NCBI RefSeq assembly: GCF_000949475.1
Contig: NZ_JRHC01000001.1
Coordinates: 2,418,001 to 2,482,000, forward strand
Direction: 5' to 3'
Source of the DNA: Draconibacterium sediminis
Lineage (GTDB): Bacteria > Bacteroidota > Bacteroidia > Bacteroidales > Prolixibacteraceae
DNA length: 64,000 nucleotides
The notes below the pieces were generated by a model. It did no database searches. It was not told the origin of the DNA and saw nothing but the letters and a program-made list of their open reading frames with translations. The position numbers and the translations under genes were made by a program. Positions 42,869 to 52,020 of the stretch are shown in pieces (the stretch's first letter is position 1; every line of letters starts with the position of its first letter).

Positions 42869-44203
42869 TTATAAAGTGATTGGATTGCCCTGATAGAAAT
42901 CAAGGATTTTGTAGCTGAATATCAGGTTGAATTTAGATTGCAACAACTGGCTTTCTGCGGTGATCAGGTTGTTACGCTCGAAAAGGAAATCAACCGAGTT
43001 GATCAATCCGTTATTGAATTTTTCCTGCGCCAGTTCGTACGATTCCAGGTACGACGAATAACTTTCCTTGTTAGCTTCAAATTCAATTTGTGCCGAAAGC
43101 ACATCAACACAAGCTTGTTCTATCTCTTTACGCAATTGGTTTTTGGTATCGATTTCCCTTAATTCTGCATTGCTGTAAGCAATTTTTGCCTGTGCTACGT
43201 TCGTTTTAATCTGCTTTTTCTGGAAAATGGGGATGGACACTGAAACGCCAACCGAAGGAGTGAACTGATCTCCCAATTGTCCGAAGTAATTGGATGCGTT
43301 GTAGCTCGAATAGCCAGTCGATAAACCTGCATCGGCACTGATGGTTGGATAAAAACCGGCAGCAGCAATTTTTTCATTCAAGGCAGCGCTTTCTTTTTGG
43401 TATCCGGCACTTTTGATTTGCGGTTTAATGGCCAGTGCCGTGGCATAAACCTCCGATGCTATCGGAGTAAGATTTTCATTGTTTAACTCCTCCAGGTTCG
43501 GACGAAGTACTTCAAAGTTATCGTCAAGAGGTAGCTCCATTAATTGCATCAGACTAACTTTCGAAATGGCATAGTTGCTTTTTGCGTTTGCCAGACTCAG
43601 TTTCTCGTTTGCCAGTTGCGATTTTACCTGCAGATAATCGGAACGCGAAATAACACCGGCCTGTAAACGTGCTTCCGACAGGTTGAGTTGCTCGGTGGTG
43701 GCATTCAGCTGGTTTTGTGCATTTTTTACATTCTCGTCTAGAAATACAACCTGCAAAAAAGCATTTAAAATGCTCAGCGAGATTGACTCTTTAATGGACT
43801 CCGAATCGTAAATTCCACTTTGCATATCCAGTTCGGCCTGTTTAATCAGGTTATTCAAACGTTTTGCATTATAAATGGTAATGTTTGAATTCACACCGTA
43901 GCTGGTGTTGTTATTGCCCGAAAAATCAGAATCACCGGTAAGCAAATCTTCTGATTTCGACCAACTAAAATTCTGGCGGGCAGAAGCACTTAACGATGGA
44001 AGTTTGTTGGCTTCTGCCTGATTTTTGTTGAGTTCGTTTGATGCATTGACCAAAATGCTCTGACGAACCGAAACGTTTTGCGTTAATGCGTAATCGATAC
44101 AATCGTTAAGGCTCCAGGTCTTGTTTGCTGTGTCGTTTTGTGCAAACAGCAAAGTCGGAAGACTAACTGCGATTAGGAAGAAGATTGTTTTTATTCTATT
44201 CAT
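42869..44203 (-). CDS. TolC-family outer-membrane efflux channel
   Basis: The 444-residue protein has a signal peptide (TIFFLIAVSLPTLLFA-QN). Two OEP repeats of long amphipathic helices, such as LRKEIEQACVDVLSAQIEFE and NAQNQLNATTEQLNLSEARL, make up the protein, as in TolC trimers. It supplies the outer-membrane duct for the MacA/MacB pump genes that follow. As the first gene of the operon, its upstream region (44204-44638) should carry the promoter, and a 33-bp element there is shared with a distant gene. Confidence 0.93.
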   Translation of the reverse strand: MNRIKTIFFLIAVSLPTLLFAQNDTANKTWSLNDCIDYALTQNVSVRQSILVNASNELNKNQAEANKLPSLSASARQNFSWSKSEDLLTGDSDFSGNNNTSYGVNSNITIYNAKRLNNLIKQAELDMQSGIYDSESIKESISLSILNAFLQVVFLDENVKNAQNQLNATTEQLNLSEARLQAGVISRSDYLQVKSQLANEKLSLANAKSNYAISKVSLMQLMELPLDDNFEVLRPNLEELNNENLTPIASEVYATALAIKPQIKSAGYQKESAALNEKIAAAGFYPTISADAGLSTGYSSYNASNYFGQLGDQFTPSVGVSVSIPIFQKKQIKTNVAQAKIAYSNAELREIDTKNQLRKEIEQACVDVLSAQIEFEANKESYSSYLESYELAQEKFNNGLINSVDFLFERNNLITAESQLLQSKFNLIFSYKILDFYQGNPITL

Positions 44204-44638
44204 AGCTTTTTATTATAATTTCCGGGAATAAAGCTACTGTGGACGCATCGCTTAAAAGAATAGAATAGAAGAACCGGACAATTTTATCGACGGATTGGGA
44301 AAGTTTACGTAAGGTGGTTTTTTCATGATCAAACGAACCGACCTTTCTTTTTCATCAACCGAAATCAAATTAGGGAATTTCTACATATTTTTATCATCTC
44401 GAGAAGGGTTACGGTCGAATTTATGATCCTTTTTATTGAAAAACTATCATTGTTAACTATCTAATATTTGTAATTTCGTTGCCATTAACAACGCGCAAAA
44501 GTTTACGATTTGCAGTGACTGACAATCAGTATTCGATGTTCAGCGCCGGATGAATCTAAAAAAATGTAGCATTTCCCGTAGTCCATTTACAACCTTTTTG
44601 CGTCATTACATTAGAAACAAATACTAAAACCAAAATAG
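44204..44638. other. Divergent promoter region, tolC operon / GH51
   Basis: No gene is visible in 435 bp. It contains the 33-bp shared element (44258-44290) and an inverted repeat CGTTG-N7-CAACG (44477-44493) roughly 145 bp before the GH51 start, which could be an operator. The rest is AT-rich without evident structure. Confidence 0.55.
44258..44290 (-). promoter_or_regulatory. 33-bp element upstream of tolC, shared with 60340-60372
   Basis: On the minus strand it reads TCGATAAAA, a 6-base variable stretch, then GGTTCTTCTATT and an end in TTC. It matches the element at 60340-60372 at 27 of 33 positions without gaps. It lies 55 bp before the tolC start. The CGGTTCTTC part loosely resembles LytTR/AlgR half-sites; this is inference. 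Confidence 0.55.
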
Positions 44639-46579
44639 ATGAAGTTTAGAGCGATTATTTTTTTGATGGCCATTTGTAGCCAGAGTTTATTTGCCCAAAA
44701 ACATTTTGAAGTAGATGTAAGTAAAACCGTAGCAGAAGTACAACCGGATATGTACGGTGTGTTTTTCGAGGACATAAATTTTGGCGCCGATGGTGGCCTT
44801 TATGCCGAGTTAATTAAAAACCGTTCATTCGAGTTCGACCAACCATTTGTGGGGTGGTTGCCATTCGGAAATGTGGACGTGAAGAATGATAATCCATGTT
44901 TCGACCGAAATCCCAATTACGTTCGTTTGAATGAAACTGGTTTGCGACGTGGTACTGGCCTTGAAAATGAAGGCTTCAGAGGAATTGGTTTTAAAAAGAA
45001 CGATTCGTATCGCTTTTCGTTTTATGCCCGCTCGTTGGATGGTGGTGAAAAGAAATTCGGAATAGAGTTGGTTAGTTCCGGTGAAGAAGTGATCGGAAGG
45101 GGAGAATTGCTTGTATCGGGCAATAACTGGGAGAAATATGAATGTATTATCAAATCGAATGCTACCGACGCAAAAGGAAAAGTACGTTTGTTTTTGAAAA
45201 CGGCCGGAGAAGTTGACCTGGATCATATTTCGATGTTCCCGACAGAAACATGGCTTAACCGCGAAAATGGTTTGCGTAAAGACCTTGTTGAAGCACTTTA
45301 TGAACTGAATCCCGGAGTATTTCGTTTTCCCGGCGGATGTATCATAGAGGGAAACACGCTGGAAACACGCTACCTGTGGAAAAACAGTGTTGGCCCGGTG
45401 GAAAACAGACCGTTGAATGAAAACCGCTGGAACTATACGTTTAAGCACCGCTTTTTTCCCGATTATTACCAAACTTATGGTTTAGGATTTTACGAGTACT
45501 TCTTATTGAGCGAAGATTTGGGAGCTGAGCCTCTGCCTGTGATCAGCTGTGGTTTGGCTTGTCAGTACGAAAGCGAAGAATGTGTGCATGTTGATGATTT
45601 GGAACCTTACATTGAAGATGCCGTTGACCTGATAGAGTTTGCCAACGGACCGGTTGACTCAGAATGGGGAAAAGTACGTGCAGAAATGGGACATCCTGAG
45701 CCTTTTAACCTGAAATACCTGGCCATTGGTAACGAGCAGTGGGGCGAAGGTTATGTAGAACGTTTGATCCCTTTTATGGAAGTGCTTCGTGAAAAATACC
45801 CGGAGATAAAAATTATTGGAACAGCAGGCCCTGCACCTGACGGAGAGAATTTTGATTTTCTGTGGCCTAAAATGACAGAACTGAAAGTTGACCTGGTGGA
45901 TGAGCACTATTACCGCAGCCCGGAATGGTTTTTAGCCAACGCCGAACGCTACGACAGTTACGACCGCAACGGACCGAAAGTATTTGCCGGAGAATTTGCT
46001 TCGCACCATAAAACCCGCGATAACAACCTGCGTGCTGCAATCTCGGAAGCCGCTTTTATGACCGGTTTAGAACGCAACGCCGATATCGTTCAACTGGCAA
46101 CTTACGCTCCTCTTTTTGCGCATTACGATGCCTGGCAATGGAAACCCGATATGATTTGGTTTGATAACCTGCAGGTGGTACGTACGCCCAACTATTACGT
46201 GCAGCAAATGTATGGGCACAACACCGGAACAAATGTGTTAAGTATTATTGCTGATGGGGCAAATATTACCGGACAGGATAGTCTGTACGCCAGTGCGGTA
46301 ATCGATGAAAACACCTCCGAAGTGATCGTGAAAGTGGTAAATGCTTCGGATGAAGTTCAGGATATTAACATTGATTTGAAAGGACTGAAAAAATCGATTG
46401 AAAAAGCTGAAGTGAAAATTACCTGTTTACACAGCAACCAACCGGAGGCAATTAATACCCGTGAAGCGCCAAATACTTTGGTGCCAACTCATTCATCGGT
46501 TTGGGCCAGCGAAAGTGGCTTTAAACTGAAAGCACTGGGTAATGCATTTTATGTGTGTCGTGTAAAAATTAAGAACTAG
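44639..46579 (+). CDS. GH51 alpha-L-arabinofuranosidase, secreted
   Basis: The 646-residue protein has a signal peptide (IIFLMAICSQSLFA-QK). The GH51 plan is a TIM barrel beginning near MYGVFFEDINFGADGG, with a carbohydrate-binding sandwich inserted at about residues 60-200, the acid/base Glu366 in LAIGNEQWGEGY, the nucleophile Glu422 in VDEHYYRSPEWF and a C-terminal beta-sandwich. It releases L-arabinose from arabinan or arabinoxylan side chains. It opens the arabinose region, 5.5 kb ahead of araR and the ara operon. Confidence 0.92.
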   Translation: MKFRAIIFLMAICSQSLFAQKHFEVDVSKTVAEVQPDMYGVFFEDINFGADGGLYAELIKNRSFEFDQPFVGWLPFGNVDVKNDNPCFDRNPNYVRLNETGLRRGTGLENEGFRGIGFKKNDSYRFSFYARSLDGGEKKFGIELVSSGEEVIGRGELLVSGNNWEKYECIIKSNATDAKGKVRLFLKTAGEVDLDHISMFPTETWLNRENGLRKDLVEALYELNPGVFRFPGGCIIEGNTLETRYLWKNSVGPVENRPLNENRWNYTFKHRFFPDYYQTYGLGFYEYFLLSEDLGAEPLPVISCGLACQYESEECVHVDDLEPYIEDAVDLIEFANGPVDSEWGKVRAEMGHPEPFNLKYLAIGNEQWGEGYVERLIPFMEVLREKYPEIKIIGTAGPAPDGENFDFLWPKMTELKVDLVDEHYYRSPEWFLANAERYDSYDRNGPKVFAGEFASHHKTRDNNLRAAISEAAFMTGLERNADIVQLATYAPLFAHYDAWQWKPDMIWFDNLQVVRTPNYYVQQMYGHNTGTNVLSIIADGANITGQDSLYASAVIDENTSEVIVKVVNASDEVQDINIDLKGLKKSIEKAEVKITCLHSNQPEAINTREAPNTLVPTHSSVWASESGFKLKALGNAFYVCRVKIKN

Positions 46580-46610
46580 AGGTTAAAAATAGACTTTTAT
46601 CTACAACTAA

Positions 46611-46688
46611 ATCCCCCTGTCGTCGCTTCGTTCCGATTGTCTCCGTCAACTGACGGAGGACAGGAGCGCCGAAGAAACAACAGGGGAT
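46611..46688. repeat. REP-like nested inverted repeat
   Basis: Outer arms ATCCCCCTGT (46611-46620) and ACAGGGGAT (46680-46688) pair with one bulge. CTTCG/CGAAG pair further in, and CTCCGTCA/TGACGGAG (46641-46648 and 46651-46658) form a perfect core stem flanked by TGTC/GACA. It has the form of dispersed palindromic elements. It sits between the GH51 stop and the next gene on the same strand. Confidence 0.75.
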
Positions 46689-46733
46689 GAAGTTTAAATG
46701 ATACAATCGCGAGTAAATAAGATTGTTAGTGCG

Positions 46734-49451
46734 ATGAGAAAAATATTATGTTCGTATTTTGTTGTTATCAATGTATTGCTTTTTTGCAGTAGTAGGCTGA
46801 TTGCTGTGGAGGTTTCTGATCCTGTAATAAACGATACAATTGATTATAATCAGACTGTTTTATGTTTTGAACTTCCTGATTTTAATCTTGAGTTAGTTCA
46901 ATCATCGCACACAGTAGCCGGGCTACATCCAATCTCCGAACCTGAATTTGATTTTACTCCGGGCGAATTACTGGCCAAAAGAAACAAGCCAGGTTTTTAT
47001 CACTTGGGTGATATTAATTTCCGCGTTAAAATGGAAGGAGCAAACGAATGGACATCTTTCTCATCTGCAGCTTCCCGCAAAAGTGTTACAACTCTGGAAC
47101 CGAAAAGCGAACATCAGTTAGCGGTTTCCGATCTTAGTGAAATTCTTGAAAACAGCCCGGTACAGGTACTTCGTTATTGGGAAAATCACGACGGACATCT
47201 TGCTTTGCGTTTCGAGATCAAAAACACTTCATCAAAAGCTGTTGAAATTGGTGCTTTGGGAATTCCTCTGATCTTCAACAATAACCACGACCGGAAAACA
47301 CTGGACGAGGCACACGCCGAAAATGTGTTTTACGATCCGTACATTGGTATGGATGCCGGATATTTACAGGTAATCCGTTTAAAAGGAAGTGGTCCCGTTT
47401 TGTTGGTTGTACCTTATGGCGAAACACCTTTTGAAGCATGGAATCCGCTGCTTGATGATCCAACCCGAAGAGGGATTACTTTTGAAGGTTTTCACGAGTG
47501 GATGCCGTTAACCTTAGCCTATGCTGAAAACGAATGGAAAGAAGCCACTCCCTGGAACACCCCTTCATCGAAAATACTAAAACCGGGAAAATCGGTTAGC
47601 TACGGTGTACAGTTTGTAATTACCGATGCGATTAAAAACATTGAACCTGCATTAATTGAAAACGACCGTCCGGTTGCATTTGGTGTGCCTGGTTACGTTG
47701 TTCCGCAAGATGTTAATGCCGATTTGTTTGTAAAGTACAGCCAAAAAGTAAGAAGCATGCAGGTTGAACCTGAAGGTGCGCTGGACCTGAAAAAACTGGA
47801 GACAACAGAAAATGGTTGGGTAAAATATGCTGTCGCTGCAAAAACATGGGGCAGAGCACGTTTAACTATCACGTATAAAGATGGTTTAACACAAACCATC
47901 AACTACAAAGTTATTAAACCTGAAGAGCAGGTGGTTGCCGACAACGGAAACTTCCTGATGACAAAACAATGGTTTGATGACGAAGAGGATCTTTTCGATC
48001 GTGGCCCGTCGGTTATTACTTACGACTACGAAGAGCAAAAACAGGTTACAGAAGATAGCCGTGCCTGGATTTGCGGCCTAAGCGACGAAGGTGGTGCCGG
48101 TGCCTGGTTAAATGCCATTATGAAACAACTGATCCAACCCGATAAAAAAGAGGTGGCAATGTTGGAAGACTTCGTGCAGAAAACGATCTGGGGCGGAATT
48201 CAATACAACGAAGGACATGAAAAATACGGTGTTCGTAAAAGTATGTTCTACTACGAATCTGATTCGATGCCTGCCGGAACTTACAGCAAAGATGTAAATT
48301 ACAACACCTGGGCTGCCTGGGATAAAAAACATGCCGAAACAGTTGAGCGTTCGTACAATTATCCGCACGTTGCTGCTGCACACTGGGTAATGTATCGTTT
48401 GGCCCGAAACTATGAAGGGCTGGTATCGCAACAAACCTGGGATTGGTATTTGTTAAACGCTTACAAAACATCGATGGCAATGATGGAATTGGCTCCGTAT
48501 TATGCCCAATTTGGCCAAATGGAAGGTAGTGTTTTCGTTCACATTCTTGATGATTTGAAAGCAGAAGGATTGTGGGAATACGCCCGTAAACTGGAAGGAA
48601 TGATGAAACGCCGTGCCGATCACTGGGCATCGTTAAACTATCCTTTCGGAAGTGAAATGCCTTGGGACTCAACAGGTCAGGAAGAAGTTTATATGTGGTC
48701 TCGCTATTTTGGTTACGGCGAAAAAGCCGAAACAACATTAAAAGCAATTTTGGCCTACATGCCAACAATTCCTCACTGGGCATACAACGGTAATGCTCGT
48801 CGTTACTGGGATTTTCTTTACGGCGGTAAACTGTCGCGTGTTGAGCGTCAGATTCACCACTACGGTTCGGCGCTGAATGCCATTCCTGTATTATACGAAT
48901 ACAAAGAGCATCCCGATGATTTATACCTGCTACGAGTTGGGTACGGTGGTTTAATGGGATCGATCTCAAATATTACAGAAGATGGTTTTGCCCCTGCAGC
49001 ATTTCACTCCTTCCCGTCAACATTGAAGAACGATGCCATTTCAGGCGACTACGGAACCGGCTATTACGGTTATGCAGTAAACACTTCAACTTACTTAATG
49101 CGTGACGACGAATTTGGCTGGTTGGCTTTTGGTGGCAATGTTACTGAAGATGGCGATGTGGTGAAAGTTGCTTTAACTACAGCGGCCAAGTCACGTGTTT
49201 ATGTAGCTCCGTTAAAAATGTGGTTATCGCTTGACGCCGGTAAATTTGAAGCCTTCTCGTATAACCGTTCAACTGGTAAAGTTATTCTTGAATTAGACGA
49301 AGTCAACGATTATACACCAAACGCTTATTTACGAATTAAATCATTCGAAGAGGAAGCAGCGACAAGTTCAGTTGCCGGTCTTGAGAAAAATGAGCGTGGA
49401 CAATACGTAATTTCACTTAAAAACGAAGTGGTAAAAGTTGAAGTGAATTAA
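46734..49451 (+). CDS. Large secreted protein, probable helical-barrel carbohydrate-active enzyme (DUF5695-like), unknown activity
   Basis: I start at ATG 46734, which is followed at once by a signal peptide (LCSYFVVINVLLFCSSRLIA); a Met 12 codons upstream is less convincing. The mature protein of about 880 residues has a beta-rich N-terminal half (about 30-410) and an aromatic-rich helical second half (HVAAAHWVMYRLARNYEG, DHWASLNYPFGSEMPWDSTG, RQIHHYGSALNAIPVLYEY), consistent with an (alpha/alpha)-barrel. It reminds me of large Bacteroidota proteins annotated DUF5695, but I cannot confirm this. It is flanked by GH51 and an S9 peptidase in the arabinose region, so a role in arabinan or a related glycan is likely. 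Confidence 0.65.
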   Translation: MRKILCSYFVVINVLLFCSSRLIAVEVSDPVINDTIDYNQTVLCFELPDFNLELVQSSHTVAGLHPISEPEFDFTPGELLAKRNKPGFYHLGDINFRVKMEGANEWTSFSSAASRKSVTTLEPKSEHQLAVSDLSEILENSPVQVLRYWENHDGHLALRFEIKNTSSKAVEIGALGIPLIFNNNHDRKTLDEAHAENVFYDPYIGMDAGYLQVIRLKGSGPVLLVVPYGETPFEAWNPLLDDPTRRGITFEGFHEWMPLTLAYAENEWKEATPWNTPSSKILKPGKSVSYGVQFVITDAIKNIEPALIENDRPVAFGVPGYVVPQDVNADLFVKYSQKVRSMQVEPEGALDLKKLETTENGWVKYAVAAKTWGRARLTITYKDGLTQTINYKVIKPEEQVVADNGNFLMTKQWFDDEEDLFDRGPSVITYDYEEQKQVTEDSRAWICGLSDEGGAGAWLNAIMKQLIQPDKKEVAMLEDFVQKTIWGGIQYNEGHEKYGVRKSMFYYESDSMPAGTYSKDVNYNTWAAWDKKHAETVERSYNYPHVAAAHWVMYRLARNYEGLVSQQTWDWYLLNAYKTSMAMMELAPYYAQFGQMEGSVFVHILDDLKAEGLWEYARKLEGMMKRRADHWASLNYPFGSEMPWDSTGQEEVYMWSRYFGYGEKAETTLKAILAYMPTIPHWAYNGNARRYWDFLYGGKLSRVERQIHHYGSALNAIPVLYEYKEHPDDLYLLRVGYGGLMGSISNITEDGFAPAAFHSFPSTLKNDAISGDYGTGYYGYAVNTSTYLMRDDEFGWLAFGGNVTEDGDVVKVALTTAAKSRVYVAPLKMWLSLDAGKFEAFSYNRSTGKVILELDEVNDYTPNAYLRIKSFEEEAATSSVAGLEKNERGQYVISLKNEVVKVEVN

Positions 49452-49482
49452 TCAATAAATCACCCGATTAGGAATAGTAAAG

Positions 49483-51723
49483 ATGAAGCACTCTTTATCC
49501 GTTTTATTAGTTGTTCTGTTTGCTTTTGCAGGCTCAGCACAAATCACTAAAAAAGACTATGCGCAAGCCGATTCAGTAATGAAACTGAGCGAGTTGGTTT
49601 ACAACCAGGTTACCGAAATTACGTGGATCGATTCATCAGCCGTATTCTGGTACCGTCTAAAAACACGCGATGGTATGAAGTATCAGCTGGTGGATGCGCA
49701 AAAAGGATCGAAAAAAATTGCTTTTGATACCGATAAACTGGTTACTGCATTGAATCAGCAGCTGGAGAAAGATATCTCTGCAAACGATCTGGTTTTGCGC
49801 GATCTGAAATTTGATGCAGATAAAAAGACTATTCATTTTAATTTCAAAAAGGCTTACTGGACTTGTGAACTAAAAAAATATGAGTTAAAGAAAGACTCGG
49901 TTGAAAAAGATCGCAAAAGGGATCGTTACTGGGGGGATTATTTCGATGAAAAAGGAAACGATCCGGTGCTATCACCTGATGGGAAATGGACAGCTTTTAT
50001 AAGGGAGGACAACGTTTTTATAAAAGACAACAAAACAAAAAAGGAGTTTCGCTTAAGTTGTGACGGAGCACCCGGCGATTTTTATTCATCGTCTTTTTCG
50101 TGGTCGCCCGATTCAAAAAAGCTGGCGGTAAATAAAATTCGCGATTCGGAAAAACGTGAGATCTTTTTTGTTGAATCGTCGCCAAAAGGACAGTTGCAGC
50201 CCATTTTGCATAAACGTGATTACCGAAAACCGGGCGATGCGATGCCAATAAAACATCCGGCATTATTTGATGTGGAAAGCAAAAAGCAGATCCCGGTAAA
50301 TACCGATGCTTTTAAACACCAGTTTAACCTTACCAACCCAAGATGGAAAGAGGATGCTTCAGCATTTACTTTTGAATTTAACCAGCGTGGTCACCAGGCC
50401 TACAAGGTGGTTGAAGTTGATGGCGAAAGCGGGGATGTTAATGTGCTGATCGACGAACAAAGCACGACATTTATCGATTACAGCGGAAAACGCTATCGTT
50501 ATGACCTGGAGGAAACAAATGAAATTATCTGGGCGTCGGAACGTGATGGTTGGAATCATTTGTATTTAATCGATTCCAAAACCAGAGCCGTGAAAAATCA
50601 GATCACAAAAGGAGAATGGGTAGTTCGGGATGTAATAAAAGTGGACGACAAAAGTCGTACAATATTCTTTTACGGATCGGGCAAAAACGCCAACGAAGAC
50701 CCATATTATTTGCATTGCTACAAGATAAATTTTGATGGTAGCAACTTAATTGATCTGACACCTGAAAAAATGAATCACGACTTGTCATTCTCAAAAGATA
50801 TGAGCTATTTCACCGACACCTATTCAACGGTTGAAACGCCACCATTTACTGTGGTGCGTAGTGTCGAAGACGGAAAAGTGCTTATTGAGTTGGAAAAGAC
50901 CGATATTACATCACTGCTTGAAAAAGGCTGGATAACGCCTGAGCCGTTTGTGGCCAAGGCCCGCGATGGCAAAACAGATATCTGGGGAAATATTTATCGC
51001 CCTACCAATTTCGACGAAAACAAAGCATATCCGATAATCGAATACATTTATGCCGGCCCGCACAGTTCCTTTGCACAGAAAAGTTTTAATGCGGTGCACT
51101 ACGCTTATTCAGGACTTGCTGAATTAGGTTTTATAATTGTGCAAATGGACGGAATGGGAACGTCAAACCGTTCGAAAGCTTTTCAGGATGTATGTTGGAA
51201 AAACCTGAAAGATGCCGGTTTCCCCGATCGTATTCTGTGGATAAAAGCTGCGGCAGAGAAATACAGTTATATGGATACCACCCGGGTTGGTTTGTTTGGC
51301 GGATCAGCCGGTGGACAAAGTACTTTGGCCGGATTGTTATTTCATCCTGAGTTTTACAAAGCAGGTGTTTCCTCGTGCGGATGCCATGATAACCGTATGG
51401 ACAAAATCTGGTGGAACGAACAATGGATGGGCTACCCGATCGGGCCGGAATATGCCGAATGTTCGAACGTGGAAAATGCCGATAAACTGCAGGGTGAACT
51501 GATGCTGATTGTTGGCGAAATGGATGATAATGTTGACCCGGCATCAACCATGCAGGTTGCCGATGCGCTGATAAAAGCAAAAAAAGATTTTGAACTGGTA
51601 GTGCTTCCCGGAGTAAATCATACACTTGGCGGAACGTATGGCGAACAAAAGCGCCGTGATTTTTTCGTTCGTAATTTTTTACAACAGGAAACGCCCGACT
51701 GGAATGCTGTAAAATCAAAATAA
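49483..51723 (+). CDS. S9-family prolyl oligopeptidase / dipeptidyl-peptidase IV-like protease, secreted
   Basis: The 746-residue protein has a signal peptide (LLVVLFAFAGSA-QI). The N-terminal half is a DPP-IV-type beta-propeller (SPDGKWTAFIREDNVF, FSWSPDSKKLAVNKIR). The C-terminal alpha/beta-hydrolase domain has nucleophile Ser608 in LFGGSAGGQST, the Asp in GEMDDNVDPAS and His713 in GVNHTLGG. It would cleave X-Pro dipeptides in the periplasm. It starts 31 bp after the preceding gene and ends with a strong terminator, so it closes the GH51-led transcript. Its link to glycan use may be glycoprotein substrates such as arabinogalactan proteins; this is inference. Confidence 0.88.
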   Translation: MKHSLSVLLVVLFAFAGSAQITKKDYAQADSVMKLSELVYNQVTEITWIDSSAVFWYRLKTRDGMKYQLVDAQKGSKKIAFDTDKLVTALNQQLEKDISANDLVLRDLKFDADKKTIHFNFKKAYWTCELKKYELKKDSVEKDRKRDRYWGDYFDEKGNDPVLSPDGKWTAFIREDNVFIKDNKTKKEFRLSCDGAPGDFYSSSFSWSPDSKKLAVNKIRDSEKREIFFVESSPKGQLQPILHKRDYRKPGDAMPIKHPALFDVESKKQIPVNTDAFKHQFNLTNPRWKEDASAFTFEFNQRGHQAYKVVEVDGESGDVNVLIDEQSTTFIDYSGKRYRYDLEETNEIIWASERDGWNHLYLIDSKTRAVKNQITKGEWVVRDVIKVDDKSRTIFFYGSGKNANEDPYYLHCYKINFDGSNLIDLTPEKMNHDLSFSKDMSYFTDTYSTVETPPFTVVRSVEDGKVLIELEKTDITSLLEKGWITPEPFVAKARDGKTDIWGNIYRPTNFDENKAYPIIEYIYAGPHSSFAQKSFNAVHYAYSGLAELGFIIVQMDGMGTSNRSKAFQDVCWKNLKDAGFPDRILWIKAAAEKYSYMDTTRVGLFGGSAGGQSTLAGLLFHPEFYKAGVSSCGCHDNRMDKIWWNEQWMGYPIGPEYAECSNVENADKLQGELMLIVGEMDDNVDPASTMQVADALIKAKKDFELVVLPGVNHTLGGTYGEQKRRDFFVRNFLQQETPDWNAVKSK

Positions 51724-51760
51724 ATACAAGAAGAAATAACAGTACATAGTACTCGTATCA

Positions 51761-51785
51761 AAGGAGCTTTTTAGCTCCTTTTTTT
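51761..51785 (+). terminator. Intrinsic terminator after the S9 peptidase gene
   Basis: AAGGAGC and GCTCCTT arms around a 6-base loop are followed by T5. It lies 38 bp past the stop. Confidence 0.9.
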
Positions 51786-51974
51786 AGTAGAATGAATTTA
51801 AATACCTACCTGGTGAAAAAACATGAACCGCATGGTTGTAGGATAAAATCGTAATTTGTGATTGGGTTGTAAAGTTCAGAAAATTAAATTGTTGAGCTGG
51901 TTATGGTCTTGGCGTGACAATGATTTTTATTTATGTTTTTCAGCATAAAAATACATTTTGTCAGATCTTAAATA

Positions 51975-52004
51975 ATAAAAGTTAAAAATACTTTTATAGA
52001 TTTG
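51975..52004 (+). promoter_or_regulatory. araR promoter with candidate operator palindrome
   Basis: TAGATTTG (51997-52004) matches the Bacteroidota -7 box. Directly upstream lies a perfect inverted repeat ATAAAAG-N9-CTTTTAT (51975-51997), placed where bound repressor would block RNA polymerase. A looser palindrome TTATG-N8-CATAA lies further up. AraR autoregulation is the natural hypothesis. Confidence 0.5.
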
Positions 52005-52020
52005 TTCCATCAATATTACT

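Noticed and set aside
39556-44203. Macrolide-specific resistance pump
   Set aside because: The genes are MacAB-TolC-like, but this family exports many peptides and lipids. Nothing in the sequence indicates macrolides.
48118-48969. 283-codon minus-strand frame
   Set aside because: Antisense shadow of the large secreted protein gene, rich in Arg/His/Pro as expected of a reversed frame, with no domain.
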